Origin: Flagellatimonas centrodinii
GTDB lineage: Bacteria; Pseudomonadota; Gammaproteobacteria; Nevskiales; Nevskiaceae
NCBI RefSeq assembly: GCF_016918765.2
Contig: NZ_CP092104.1
Location: 2,976,001-3,040,000 of the forward strand
Reading direction: 5' to 3'
DNA: 64,000 bases
This document shows positions 26,413 to 35,273 of this stretch, one piece after another. A program made the translations under genes and the position numbers. How positions within the stretch are numbered: position 1 is the stretch's first letter; the number at the start of each line of letters is the position of its first letter. Under the pieces are notes generated by a model that did not search any database, was not told the DNA's origin, and saw only the letters and a list, made by a program, of their open reading frames with translations.

Positions 26413-27183
26413 GTGGACGCCAAGATAAACCTTCTCCTCTCTCAACTTCCGCGCGCCGCCGTGGCCACGCCGCCATGGCTGCGGACGTTGGATATCGACC
26501 GCAACCTCACGGCGCGCTATCTGCGGAGCGGCTGGCTGGCGTCCGTTGCAGCAGGGGCTTACACACGAGCTGGAGATTCCCCGGACTGGCCTGGAGCCCT
26601 CTGGGGCCTGCAAAAAGCAGGGTGCCCGGTTTGGGCGGGCGGACAGACCGCTTTGGAGCTCTCTGGACTTGGCCAGAATCTTGTCATGGGTGCGGCACCC
26701 ATCACGTTGTTTGGTGACCCCGGCGCCAAGTTGCCCAAGTGGGCTGTAGGTGGTCCCTGGCGTCGGCCACTCACCCTGTTCACGCCAGCGCTGCTGAACG
26801 AGACTGTGGCCGAATCTACTTCATTTCAAACAATAACGGCCGGGGAGATAGCGCTCAAGATATCGACCCCCGAACGGGCTGTGTTGGAACTGGCTTACGG
26901 CGTACACGATGAGGCGGGCTTTGAGCCTCTGGACCATGCAATGCAAGGGCTGATGACCTTGCGCCCAGCCGCGATGCAATCACTACTGGAGAAATGCCGA
27001 TTGGTGCGCGTTGTGCGCTTGGTGCTGCTGCTTGCTGAGCACTACGGCCACCCATGGGTGAAGCGGGTCGATTTGTCAGCGCTCGATCTCGGCAGCGGCA
27101 AGCGGCAGCTTTGGCCCGGAAGCTCGATCCACCCCAAGTACCTCATCAGTGTGCCGAAGGGGTTCCTGAATGGCACTGTATGA
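26413..27183 (+). CDS. abiEi: AbiEi-family antitoxin / transcriptional autoregulator
   Basis: 256-residue protein with an N-terminal winged-helix region (LSQLPRAAVATPPWLRTLDIDRNLTARYLRSGWL), the usual AbiEi start, and a C-terminal antitoxin domain (ERAVLELAYGVHDEAGFEPLDHAMQGLMTL). AbiEi neutralises the nucleotidyltransferase toxin AbiEii and represses the operon. GTG 26413 is used as start; it lies 2 bases after a palindrome. The stop overlaps the abiEii start by 14 bases. The pair interrupts the BREX operon between pglX and pglZ. Confidence 0.8.
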   Translation: MDAKINLLLSQLPRAAVATPPWLRTLDIDRNLTARYLRSGWLASVAAGAYTRAGDSPDWPGALWGLQKAGCPVWAGGQTALELSGLGQNLVMGAAPITLFGDPGAKLPKWAVGGPWRRPLTLFTPALLNETVAESTSFQTITAGEIALKISTPERAVLELAYGVHDEAGFEPLDHAMQGLMTLRPAAMQSLLEKCRLVRVVRLVLLLAEHYGHPWVKRVDLSALDLGSGKRQLWPGSSIHPKYLISVPKGFLNGTV

Positions 27184-28093
27184 ACAATACGCCCGGCAGG
27201 TTCGGCTACTGGTGGACGTTCTGCCCTACGTGGCCCAGGAGTCTTGCTTCGCATTGAAGGGCGGCACGGCCATCAATCTGTTTGTGAGGGACCTGCTACG
27301 ACTGTCGGTGGACATAGACCTCGCGTATTTACCCATCGCCTCTCGTGAGGCATCACTGACGGATGCGCGGGCGGCGCTGACGCGCATCGCTACCGCTCTG
27401 TCAGAGCGATTGCCGGGGGCGCAGGCCCGCCAAGATCACAACCGCGAGGACAGTCTGCGGATCGTCGTTCTGCGGCAGGGCATCCAGATCAAGATCGAGG
27501 TTTCGCCGGTGCTGCGGGGCACGTTGCACCCCCCAGAGGTGATGGACGTGTCGCCAGGGGTGGAGACTGAATTCGGCTTTGCCTCGATGCCCGTACTCGC
27601 CATGCCGGACCTGTACGGTGGCAAGCTTTGCGCGGCGTTAGACCGGCAGCATCCACGCGACTGGTTTGACGTGAAGCTGCTGCTGGATGCGGGCGAGTTG
27701 AGCCGAGAGGTCTTCGAAGGGTTTCTGGTGTACCTGATCAGCCACGGGCGCCCAATGCACGAGCTGCTGGGGGGTCGTTGGAAGCCGTTGGAGGCTGTCT
27801 ACAAAACCCAGTTCGAGGGCATGACGCGCGAGCCGATGTCGCTTGCTGACTTGGAGTCGGTGCGGGACAGACTTCTGAGCCGACTGAAGCAGTTAATGAC
27901 AGCCAAGGACAAGGCATTTCTACTCTCTGTCAAACAGGGGGAGCCAGACTGGGCGTTGTTCCCGCATACGGGCGTTGACCGACTCCCCGCCGTGCAGTGG
28001 AAGCTACACAACATAAGGCTGATGAAGCCGGTACAACAGGCGAAAGCCATCGAGCTGCTCCGGCAGACGCTTGAACAATATGGGGAGGCCTGA
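27170..28093 (+). CDS. abiEii: AbiEii-family nucleotidyltransferase toxin
   Basis: 307-residue nucleotidyltransferase with the family motif GGT at 31-33 (FALKGGTAINLF) followed by D48 and D50 (SVDIDLAYLP), and a later conserved segment LYGGKLCAALDRQHPRDWFDVKLLL. Members of this family (AbiEii/MenT-like) transfer nucleotides to RNA targets and arrest growth during phage infection. It starts inside abiEi and its TGA overlaps the ATG of pglZ by one base (TGATG), so the pair is built into the BREX transcript. Confidence 0.85.
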   Translation: MALYEQYARQVRLLVDVLPYVAQESCFALKGGTAINLFVRDLLRLSVDIDLAYLPIASREASLTDARAALTRIATALSERLPGAQARQDHNREDSLRIVVLRQGIQIKIEVSPVLRGTLHPPEVMDVSPGVETEFGFASMPVLAMPDLYGGKLCAALDRQHPRDWFDVKLLLDAGELSREVFEGFLVYLISHGRPMHELLGGRWKPLEAVYKTQFEGMTREPMSLADLESVRDRLLSRLKQLMTAKDKAFLLSVKQGEPDWALFPHTGVDRLPAVQWKLHNIRLMKPVQQAKAIELLRQTLEQYGEA

Positions 28094-30732
28094 TGCCGCA
28101 GCCGCAGAGCCAAGGGCAGGTAGAGAGAATCAAGGCAGGACTCGCGTCGTTGCTGGCTGGGGGCAATCGCATCATCTGGTGGTCAGACCCTGATGCAGAG
28201 CTTTCCGAGATGGTCTCGGAGATAGATTTAGAGGGAGTTGAGATCGTCTCTCTTGAACAGGAATCTGCCTTTGCATTGAAGCGCCGGATTGAGCTGGACG
28301 CGCCGAAACAACCCTTTGTGATTTACGACAACCAGCCGCCACCGCCGGTTGAGTCCGACTGGCTACTGGATGTGCGCCTGTATGCCGCCCGCTTTGAGGC
28401 CGATGCAACCGCCATGCTGATTCAGGATTTGGGCCTGAAGAACCAGCATCTACGTGACCACTTGAAGGCGCGGGCTCGCTTTCTCGCCAGTCAGGAGCGG
28501 GTGGAGCGCCTGAAACGTTGGTTACAGCCTGATGATCTTGAACCCGCCATAGACCTGAAGATGCTGGCCGTTGCGGTGAGAGCGGAGCAGCCGGATGTAT
28601 TTCATGTGTTCTCGGCACTCTTCAGCTCTCTCGCCGCGCTCGACGAAGGCGCTGAGCCCGAAGGTTGCGCTGCATTCGTGGCAATTCAAAAGCTCGGTTT
28701 GGAAGCGCCGTTCTGGGTTTTTGCAAAGGCGACTTTCGGCTACAGCGCGGTTGAGACGAAGCTCTGGAATCTGCTGCTACACCTGTTGGTGACCGATCTA
28801 GGAGCAGCTCTTGGCTCGTCGCTGCCCGTGCCCTTGAAGCCACTGCTGTTGACCGGCCCCAAAGCGGCGACGGTATGCGTATTTCTGTCTCAGTGGCGTG
28901 ACAGCACCTTGCGGCAGGGAGCCTACGACGTGCTGTCGTCTCGGGTGGGCCGCGAGCTGAATGTGTCGGATCTTCTGGCGGACGTGCCCCTAAGCCGCCT
29001 GGCCGTGTGCATGAGCTTTATCGCGGTGGAGCGACAGTTGGCGGACCGCATTCGCTCGGCGCTGCTGAATGACAGCAGCGACGTGGTGACCCACGAGCTG
29101 AGAGCAGTGATGACTCGGCGCCTTGATGGTTACTGGGCCAATCCTCGTTGGCCAGATACACCGGAAGCGCCGCGCAAGACCTGGAACGCTTATTACCTGG
29201 CCGCGCAAACTGCGATGCGTTTCTTCGAGCTGTGTCTGCCGCTACCGGCCAGTTTGAAGTTTTCGTCGGCGGGCGAGTGCGTGAAACGCTACACCGATGA
29301 ACTGTTCGAAGTAGATCAGCTCTACCGCCAGTATCACGAGCATGCTGATGTGGTGGATCAGCGCGGCGCCGATACCTTGCAGGCCGTGGGTCAAAAGGTG
29401 GAGGACTGGTATCTCAACCGTTTCTTGCAGCCCTTGGCGCAGCGGTGGGACGGCTTCATTGAAGGCGGACTGCTGGAGCAGTGGCAAGTCGAGGGGCTGC
29501 CGTCTCAGCAGGCGTTTTTTGCGCGCGAGGTGCTGAAGTATTTGTCAGGCGATGCGGATCGCCGGGTGTTCGTGGTGATCAGCGATGCGCTTCGCTATGA
29601 GGTGGCGGAGGAGCTCTCACAACAGCTCAACGGCAAAAACCGGTTTTTGGCGACGCTGGCAGCCCAATTGGGTGTGTTGCCGTCCTACACCAAGCTGGGC
29701 ATGGCGAGCCTGCTGCCGCATGAGGTCCTGAGCTACAACGACAAGGGCTTGGTGCTGGCTGACGGACAATCAACTGAGGGCTTAGATCAGCGCTCCCGCT
29801 TGCTGAACAAGCACGACGGGCTGGCGCTGAGGGCTGAAGACTTCCTCGCGATGAACAAGGCGCAGGGGCGTGAGGCGGTGAAGGACGCCTCTGTGATCTA
29901 CGTCTACCACAACAAAATCGACGCGATTGGCGACACCGCCAGCACCGAGAGCGAGACATTTTCGGCCTGCCGGAAAGCCATCGACGAGCTGGACCAGATC
30001 GTCAGCCGCATCATCAACAATCTCAACGGCCATCATGTGCTGGTGACCGCCGACCACGGGTTTCTTTTCCGGGAAAGCGACCTCGAAGCGTTAGACAAAA
30101 ACGCGCTCGCCCAGAAGCCCGGTGGCACCGTGGTTGCCAAAAAGCGCTACCTGATCGGCAAGGGATTGCCCTCCGTACCGCAGGCCCACACGGGCCATGT
30201 GCGCAACACAGCAGGGTGCGACGACGACATGATGTTCTGGCTACCAAAGGGTGTCGCGCGATTCCACTTCGTCGGCGGTGCGCGCTTCGTCCATGGCGGT
30301 GCCGCGTTGCAGGAAGTGGTGGTGCCGGTCATCACCGTGCGCCAACAGCGCGGCGCAAAGGCCAAGGCGACTGAGATCCGCAAGGCCGGGGTCACGGTGC
30401 TGGGCAGTAACTTTCGTGTCACCACCAACCGCTATGCCTTTACGCTGTTGCAGGCCGAGGCGGTGAGTGAGCGCGTCAAGCCTGTCGCGATTCGGGTGGG
30501 CCTTTACGGACCCAGCAACAAGCCAATCTCAAACATCGAGCACCTGACGCTGGACAGTGAGGCCGAGGATCTTGGCCAACGCCAGCGGACCGTGAGCCTC
30601 AATCTCACCGCAGGACCCTTTAACCGATCCGACACCCATCACCTGGTGATCTCGGATGCCGACACAACGGTGGAGCTAATGCGCACCGAAGTGAAAATCG
30701 ACTTGGCGTTTACCAATGACTTTGACTTCTGA
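28093..30732 (+). CDS. pglZ: BREX alkaline-phosphatase-superfamily protein PglZ
   Basis: 879-residue PglZ. The alkaline-phosphatase-like core is visible in VFVVISDALRYEVAEEL, the metal-site segment VIYVYHNKIDAIGD and HHVLVTADHGFLFRESD (about 645-660). The C-terminal part includes GGAALQEVVVPVITV. PglZ is a hallmark of all BREX and Pgl systems and may hydrolyse phosphodiesters. It overlaps abiEii by one base at the start and brxL by 17 bases at the end. Confidence 0.92.
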   Translation: MPQPQSQGQVERIKAGLASLLAGGNRIIWWSDPDAELSEMVSEIDLEGVEIVSLEQESAFALKRRIELDAPKQPFVIYDNQPPPPVESDWLLDVRLYAARFEADATAMLIQDLGLKNQHLRDHLKARARFLASQERVERLKRWLQPDDLEPAIDLKMLAVAVRAEQPDVFHVFSALFSSLAALDEGAEPEGCAAFVAIQKLGLEAPFWVFAKATFGYSAVETKLWNLLLHLLVTDLGAALGSSLPVPLKPLLLTGPKAATVCVFLSQWRDSTLRQGAYDVLSSRVGRELNVSDLLADVPLSRLAVCMSFIAVERQLADRIRSALLNDSSDVVTHELRAVMTRRLDGYWANPRWPDTPEAPRKTWNAYYLAAQTAMRFFELCLPLPASLKFSSAGECVKRYTDELFEVDQLYRQYHEHADVVDQRGADTLQAVGQKVEDWYLNRFLQPLAQRWDGFIEGGLLEQWQVEGLPSQQAFFAREVLKYLSGDADRRVFVVISDALRYEVAEELSQQLNGKNRFLATLAAQLGVLPSYTKLGMASLLPHEVLSYNDKGLVLADGQSTEGLDQRSRLLNKHDGLALRAEDFLAMNKAQGREAVKDASVIYVYHNKIDAIGDTASTESETFSACRKAIDELDQIVSRIINNLNGHHVLVTADHGFLFRESDLEALDKNALAQKPGGTVVAKKRYLIGKGLPSVPQAHTGHVRNTAGCDDDMMFWLPKGVARFHFVGGARFVHGGAALQEVVVPVITVRQQRGAKAKATEIRKAGVTVLGSNFRVTTNRYAFTLLQAEAVSERVKPVAIRVGLYGPSNKPISNIEHLTLDSEAEDLGQRQRTVSLNLTAGPFNRSDTHHLVISDADTTVELMRTEVKIDLAFTNDFDF

Positions 30733-32764
30733 AATTCAGCCGCGCGATCTCGACCGGCTGCTCAACGAGCACTTTGCCGGTCGCGTGGTCCGCAAGGACC
30801 TCACCAAGCGTCTCAAAGAGGGCGCCAACGTGCCTGTGTACGTGCTGGAGTACCTACTCGGCATGTACTGCGCGTCTGATGACCAAACGGTCATTGACGC
30901 GGGCATGGAGACCGTTAAAAAGATCCTGGCCGAAAACTATGTGCGCCCCGATGAAGCGGAGAAAGTGAAGAGCCGCATCAAGGAACGGGGCAGCTTCAAG
31001 ATCATCGACAAGGTGTCGGTGACGCTGAACGACAAGAAGGATGTCTATCAGGCGCTGTTCCATAACTTGGGCGTGAAAGACGCCGAGATCCACGACCGCT
31101 ATGTACGCGAGTTCGAGAAGCTGCTGGCAGGCGGCATCTGGTGCATCGTGACGCTGGCCTATGTCTTCGACGAGGGCTCCAAAACGTCGCCGTTCGTGGT
31201 GACCGAACTCAAGCCCATCCAGATGCCGAACATGGATATGGACGGGCTCATGAAGGCGCGGGATGCCTTCACCGAAGACGAGTGGATCGATGTACTGCTT
31301 CGATCCACAGGCATGGAGCCGACCAACCTTGATCGCCGCGCTTGCTGGCACCTGCTGGCGCGCATGGTTGGGTATGTGGAGAACAACTACAACAGCTGCG
31401 AGCTGGGCCCGCGCGGTACCGGCAAAAGTCACATCTACAAGGAGGTCAGCCCCAATAGCATCCTGATCTCTGGCGGCCAAACGACGGTGGCCAACCTGTT
31501 CTACAACATGGCGCGGCGCATCGTCGGACTGGTGGGGATGTGGGATGTCGTGGCCTTTGACGAGGTGGCAGGCATCACCTTCAAGGACAAGGACGGCGTC
31601 CAAATCATGAAGGACTACATGGCCTCCGGCTCGTTCGCACGGGGCCGCGATGCCATCTCGGCATCCGCCAGCATGATGTTCATCGGGAACATCAATCAGC
31701 CGGTAGAAACACTGGTGAAGACCAGCCACCTGCTGGCGCCGTTCCCGGCTGCGATGATCGACACGGCATTCTTTGATCGCTTCCATGCCTACATCCCAGG
31801 CTGGGAGATCCCCAAGATGCGTCCGGAGTTCTTCACGGATCACTACGGCCTGATCACTGACTATCTGGCCGAGTATCTGCGCGAGATGCGCAAGCATAAT
31901 TTTGCGGATGCCATCGACAAGTACTTCCGGCTTGGCAAGGACTTGAACCAGCGCGACACCATCGCAGTGCGGCGGACCACGTCGGGGCTGCTGAAGTTGC
32001 TTTACCCGCATGGCAAGTTCGACAAGGAGGCCGTACAGCGCTGCCTGGAGTACGCGCTGGAGGTGCGCCGCCGGGTGAAGGAGCAGCTCAAGAAGATCGG
32101 CGGCATGGAGTTCTATGACGTGAACTTCAGCTACGTTGATCATAAGACCGATGAAGAGCGTTATGTGCTGGTGGCCGAGCAGGGCGGTGGCGGTCTCATC
32201 CCTGATGCGCCGTCGAAGCCTGGTGTCCTGCACCTGATCACTACAGGATCAAACGGACACTTGGGCCTGTATCGCATCGAGACGCAGGTCACGACAGGCG
32301 GCGGAAAGCTCAGCACCTCAGGTCTTGGGTCCAGTTCCCAAGCCAAAGAGGCGCTCAAGGTCGGATTCGACTACCTCAAGGCGAACGCTAATCGCGTCAG
32401 CGCAGGGAGCAAGGTCAATGAACACGACTATCACCTGCACTTGGTGGAGCTGCACAACAGCGGCGCGCCACGGGCGCTGACGTTGGCGAGCTTCATTGCG
32501 CTGTGTTCGGGCCTCGTGAACCGCCCGGTGCAACAACAACTGGTGATCCTGGGAGACATGAGCCTGGGTGGCAACATCACACCGGTCGACAATTTGGCCG
32601 ACTGCTTGCAAATGGCTCTGGATGCGGGTGCCAAGCGCGTGCTGATGCCAATGGCCAGCGTGGGCGCCATCCCAACAGTCCCCGGCGAGCTTTTCGGCAA
32701 GTTCCAGGTGAGCTTTTATGCTGACCCCGTCGATGCCGCCTTCAAAGCGATAGGCATTTCATAG
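30716..32764 (+). CDS. brxL: BREX Lon-like ATPase/protease BrxL
   Basis: 682-residue protein with an AAA+ domain (Walker A GPRGTGKSHIY at about 231, Walker B VVAFDEVAGITF) and a Lon-protease-like C-terminal domain (LGDMSLGGNITPV with the nucleophile-type Ser, then DAGAKRVLMPMAS). BrxL hexamers bind DNA and are required for phage exclusion in type 1 BREX. It is the last BREX gene; the stop at 32764 is followed by convergent small frames on the other strand. Confidence 0.93.
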   Translation: MTLTSEIQPRDLDRLLNEHFAGRVVRKDLTKRLKEGANVPVYVLEYLLGMYCASDDQTVIDAGMETVKKILAENYVRPDEAEKVKSRIKERGSFKIIDKVSVTLNDKKDVYQALFHNLGVKDAEIHDRYVREFEKLLAGGIWCIVTLAYVFDEGSKTSPFVVTELKPIQMPNMDMDGLMKARDAFTEDEWIDVLLRSTGMEPTNLDRRACWHLLARMVGYVENNYNSCELGPRGTGKSHIYKEVSPNSILISGGQTTVANLFYNMARRIVGLVGMWDVVAFDEVAGITFKDKDGVQIMKDYMASGSFARGRDAISASASMMFIGNINQPVETLVKTSHLLAPFPAAMIDTAFFDRFHAYIPGWEIPKMRPEFFTDHYGLITDYLAEYLREMRKHNFADAIDKYFRLGKDLNQRDTIAVRRTTSGLLKLLYPHGKFDKEAVQRCLEYALEVRRRVKEQLKKIGGMEFYDVNFSYVDHKTDEERYVLVAEQGGGGLIPDAPSKPGVLHLITTGSNGHLGLYRIETQVTTGGGKLSTSGLGSSSQAKEALKVGFDYLKANANRVSAGSKVNEHDYHLHLVELHNSGAPRALTLASFIALCSGLVNRPVQQQLVILGDMSLGGNITPVDNLADCLQMALDAGAKRVLMPMASVGAIPTVPGELFGKFQVSFYADPVDAAFKAIGIS

Positions 32765-32791
32765 GTCTGCCTCTTTCGCTGCGGAGGCTGC

Positions 32792-32893
32792 TCACTTCGA
32801 CCCGCCGAGGAGCCAGTTCACTATCCATTTCACGGGGAAATAGATCGCGAAAAAAACGAAGAGAAGCCCAAGCAACAGCATTGACGAGCTCAT
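32792..32893 (-). CDS. Possible 33-residue membrane microprotein
   Basis: Frame MSSSMLLLGLLFVFFAIYFP followed by a short amphipathic end NWLLGGSK. It reads as one transmembrane helix. It starts 8 bases after the stop of the small secreted-type ORF on the same strand. No strong ribosome binding site is visible. It is offered as a candidate only. Confidence 0.3.
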   Translation of the reverse strand: MSSSMLLLGLLFVFFAIYFPVKWIVNWLLGGSK

Positions 32894-32901
32894 GGTAGTA
32901 A

Positions 32902-33177
32902 CTACGTGTTTCGGGCCATGTACACACCATCTCGGGTCACCACCGACAGACAGACCTCCGTTGAGTTGCCAGCAAACGACGGGATGTTAATCCGTCCAAC
33001 ATCCCGTCCGGATGCAATATCGGTGCTGCGAGCCCCAAACAGAACCGAGCCACTCACGGCCACTTCGGCTTGCACCGTTTCCCGAAACTCTGAATGTTTC
33101 AACCTGGCCTCGGATCCCGCTGCCATGCCGGTGCTAATGACGGTAACAAGCACTACAGCTGCAAGTGTCTGGATCAT
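32902..33177 (-). CDS. Possible small exported protein, 91 residues
   Basis: ATG 33177 gives MIQTLAAVVLVTVISTGMAA, a good signal peptide with a likely cut after AAG or nearby, then a polar mature part ending VCLSVVTRDGVYMARNT. No family was recognised. Upstream extension to 33279 is possible but would precede the signal peptide. The protein may be truncated at its C-terminus. It is convergent with brxL. Confidence 0.4.
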   Translation of the reverse strand: MIQTLAAVVLVTVISTGMAAGSEARLKHSEFRETVQAEVAVSGSVLFGARSTDIASGRDVGRINIPSFAGNSTEVCLSVVTRDGVYMARNT

Positions 33178-33757
33178 GCGAGCGCATCCCCCAAGATTAA
33201 GGAACCTAGCATCCGACGCTTTGCAATTTGTGGCGACTTCGGCGTGGATCAGCGGCCAAGCTGGACCGCTTAGTAACAAATGCTCCGATAAGCGCGCACC
33301 GTAACAGTAACAATTGTTCTCATAGCATCTTCGCCCAGCTTCGCTCCGACCGATACGGCGTGGCCTTGGCCAGGCTCACCCACGTTGAAATGCTGGGCAC
33401 GAAGGGCTCCGTCCTCGGTGCCGCTCTCACCATCACGAGTCTGTCGTCTTCTTCGACCATCACCCCGCAGCACTCGGGGATCTCTTCCGGTTTGGCGATA
33501 CCTGCCGCCAGCACGTAGATGCACTGCCCAGCAGCGGCGAGATAGCCTTGATGCTTTTCCGGTTTCTTCAGGTCCCCCAGCAGATCAGCACGGCGTACCT
33601 TCACCTCGTGGATGATCGGTTCGAGATACTTCTCTGAAGTCGTTTTCCGGATCGAGAATACATCCGGCCTGCTGTGCTGCCAGTCCTCACCGGGTTTGCT
33701 GAGCAGGGTAAGGTCCAGATAGACAATCCGGCCCTGCTCGATCTGTTGCTCTGGGTT

Positions 33758-34579
33758 CTACCCCGTAACCACGGACGGTTTGGAAAGAGCTGAAAACTTC
33801 TGATCCTGCTTGGCGACTCTACGCCGCATTCTCGGGTTGTGGAATCGCTCGATGTAGTCGAACACATCCGCCTTGGCGACATCGAGCGTCGGATACTTCA
33901 CACGGTGCGTGCGCTCCCGCTTGAGCATGCCGAAGAAGCCCTCGCAGGCAGCGTTGTCTCCGCAATGGCCAACGGCACTCATTGAGCACAGCAGCGTGTT
34001 CCTGGTCAGATAGCGTTGATAGTCACTGCTGCGGAATTGGCTGCCGCGATCCGAATGTAGGATCACTGACCATCCGCCCTGACGTTGCCAGATCGCCATT
34101 TCGACGGCCCGGATCACCATCTGACGGTCCTGCCGGTGATGCATCGACCACCCGATCACGAGCTTGCTGAACAGGTCGAGGACGACGCATAGATACAGCT
34201 TGCCCTCGTCGGTTTTGATCTCGGTGATGTCGGTCACCCACTTGGTCTCGGGCTCCAAAGCATTGAAATCCCGCTCCAGCAGATTGCGCACGCCAGGTGG
34301 CGGCAGCCCCGGCTGACCGCGCGGGCCGCGCCGTTTCCTGCGCGGCCAGCCCTGCACGCCGTGCAGCGCCATCAGGCGAGCCACGCGATTGACGCTGGCA
34401 GTCTCACCTTCTTCGGCAAGATCCTCCTGCATGCGAGGCGCACCCAGAACGCCACGGCTGTCTTCGTGAAGCTCACGGATGCGTGCAAGCAGTCGATCGT
34501 TGTCGACCTGACGTGCGCTGGGCTGGCGCGTACTCCAGCCGTAATAACCGCTCGGCGACACCCGCAGGCAGCGGCACAT
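33758..34579 (-). CDS. IS3-family transposase OrfB
   Basis: 273 residues from ATG 34579 ([15 protein letters not shown]); the frame continues upstream without an ATG to about 34625 ([16 protein letters not shown]), as expected for an OrfAB fusion made by -1 frameshifting. The integrase-type DDE residues lie in [22 protein letters not shown] and [14 protein letters not shown]. It ends inside the terminal repeat of the element. Confidence 0.93.
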   Translation of the reverse strand: MCRCLRVSPSGYYGWSTRQPSARQVDNDRLLARIRELHEDSRGVLGAPRMQEDLAEEGETASVNRVARLMALHGVQGWPRRKRRGPRGQPGLPPPGVRNLLERDFNALEPETKWVTDITEIKTDEGKLYLCVVLDLFSKLVIGWSMHHRQDRQMVIRAVEMAIWQRQGGWSVILHSDRGSQFRSSDYQRYLTRNTLLCSMSAVGHCGDNAACEGFFGMLKRERTHRVKYPTLDVAKADVFDYIERFHNPRMRRRVAKQDQKFSALSKPSVVTG

Positions 34580-34626
34580 CAGGCGAACAGGGAAATCATC
34601 GCGGCAACGCTCGATCGCCTGATATC

Positions 34627-34914
34627 TCAGGACGACCCCTTGGCAAAGAACGTCGCCGCTTCGCGTAAAAAATCCCGCTCCTTCTTCACCCGGGCAAGCT
34701 CGCGTTTGAGCCGCGCCAGCTCCTCATCGCGGGCGGTGCCCGTGCCACCAAAGGCGACTTGCCCTTGGCCCTCAATCTCGCGCTTCCAGCGGGTTAGCAG
34801 GCTGTCCCGGATGCCCAACTCCCGGGCGACCTGCGCGCAACTCACACCCGGCTGGCGGCACTGCTCAACAGCCCCGCGCTTGAACTCCGGGCTGAACTTC
34901 CTTCGCTTCGACAT
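34627..34914 (-). CDS. IS3-family transposase OrfA
   Basis: 95-residue helix-turn-helix protein ([20 protein letters not shown], with [18 protein letters not shown]) followed by a leucine-zipper helix ([19 protein letters not shown]). The alternative ATG at 34920 adds two residues. OrfA binds the element ends and is the N-terminal part of the OrfAB fusion. Confidence 0.92.
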   Translation of the reverse strand: MSKRRKFSPEFKRGAVEQCRQPGVSCAQVARELGIRDSLLTRWKREIEGQGQVAFGGTGTARDEELARLKRELARVKKERDFLREAATFFAKGSS

Positions 34915-35273
34915 GAACACTCCTTTTGGCCATTGTCGGCCTTCTCGAAAGTGTCCGTGCTATCGGGGTAGAACCCTCTGCTACTTTTCTGACCAACGCC
35001 TCATGGGCGTCGTAAGCCGCGCGGTTGGTTTCCAGTGACTGCGCCAGGACCTGCATGCCGCTGTCGCTCACCCGCAGGTATTCCGGTTTGCCTTCTGGGT
35101 TGACCCTCTCCAGTAGCCCTGCCGCGATGAGATCAATCTCGATGCTGTCCAGACATGGCCATCCTGCTGATCGGTACATCTGCCGCAGGCGCTGCATATG
35201 GATACGTTTGAGGGTGGGCGGCTGAATCGCTTGATCACTCATCACTTGATGATCTTGGCTTGACGGTCCTTGC

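Larger units (their letters stand above)
33753..34976 (-). mobile_element. IS3-family insertion sequence
   Basis: 1224-bp element with imperfect terminal inverted repeats GGGTTCTACCCCG...CACGGAC at both ends, flanked by the 3-bp direct repeat TCT (33750-33752 and 34977-34979). It encodes orfA and orfB on the minus strand in different frames, as usual for IS3 elements that make OrfAB by frameshifting. It interrupts the PD-(D/E)XK-like gene. Confidence 0.9.
33320..35242 (-). pseudogene. PD-(D/E)XK-like nuclease gene interrupted by an IS3 element
   Basis: The N-terminal part (35242-34977, MSDQAIQPPTLKRIHMQRLR, probably a winged helix) and the C-terminal part (33749-33320) are separated by a 1.2-kb IS3-type element. 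Removing the element and one TCT duplication restores a continuous 231-residue frame across VAEQQIEQGRIV. The restored protein has RPDVFSIRK followed by IIHEVKVRRADL, resembling the PD...ExK core of this nuclease superfamily. It lies 31 bases downstream of umuC on the same strand, so it was probably the third gene of the SOS operon. Confidence 0.7.

Noticed and set aside
30854-32233. 459-codon minus-strand frame opposite brxL
   Set aside because: Antisense to the AAA+ region of BrxL; no signatures of its own.
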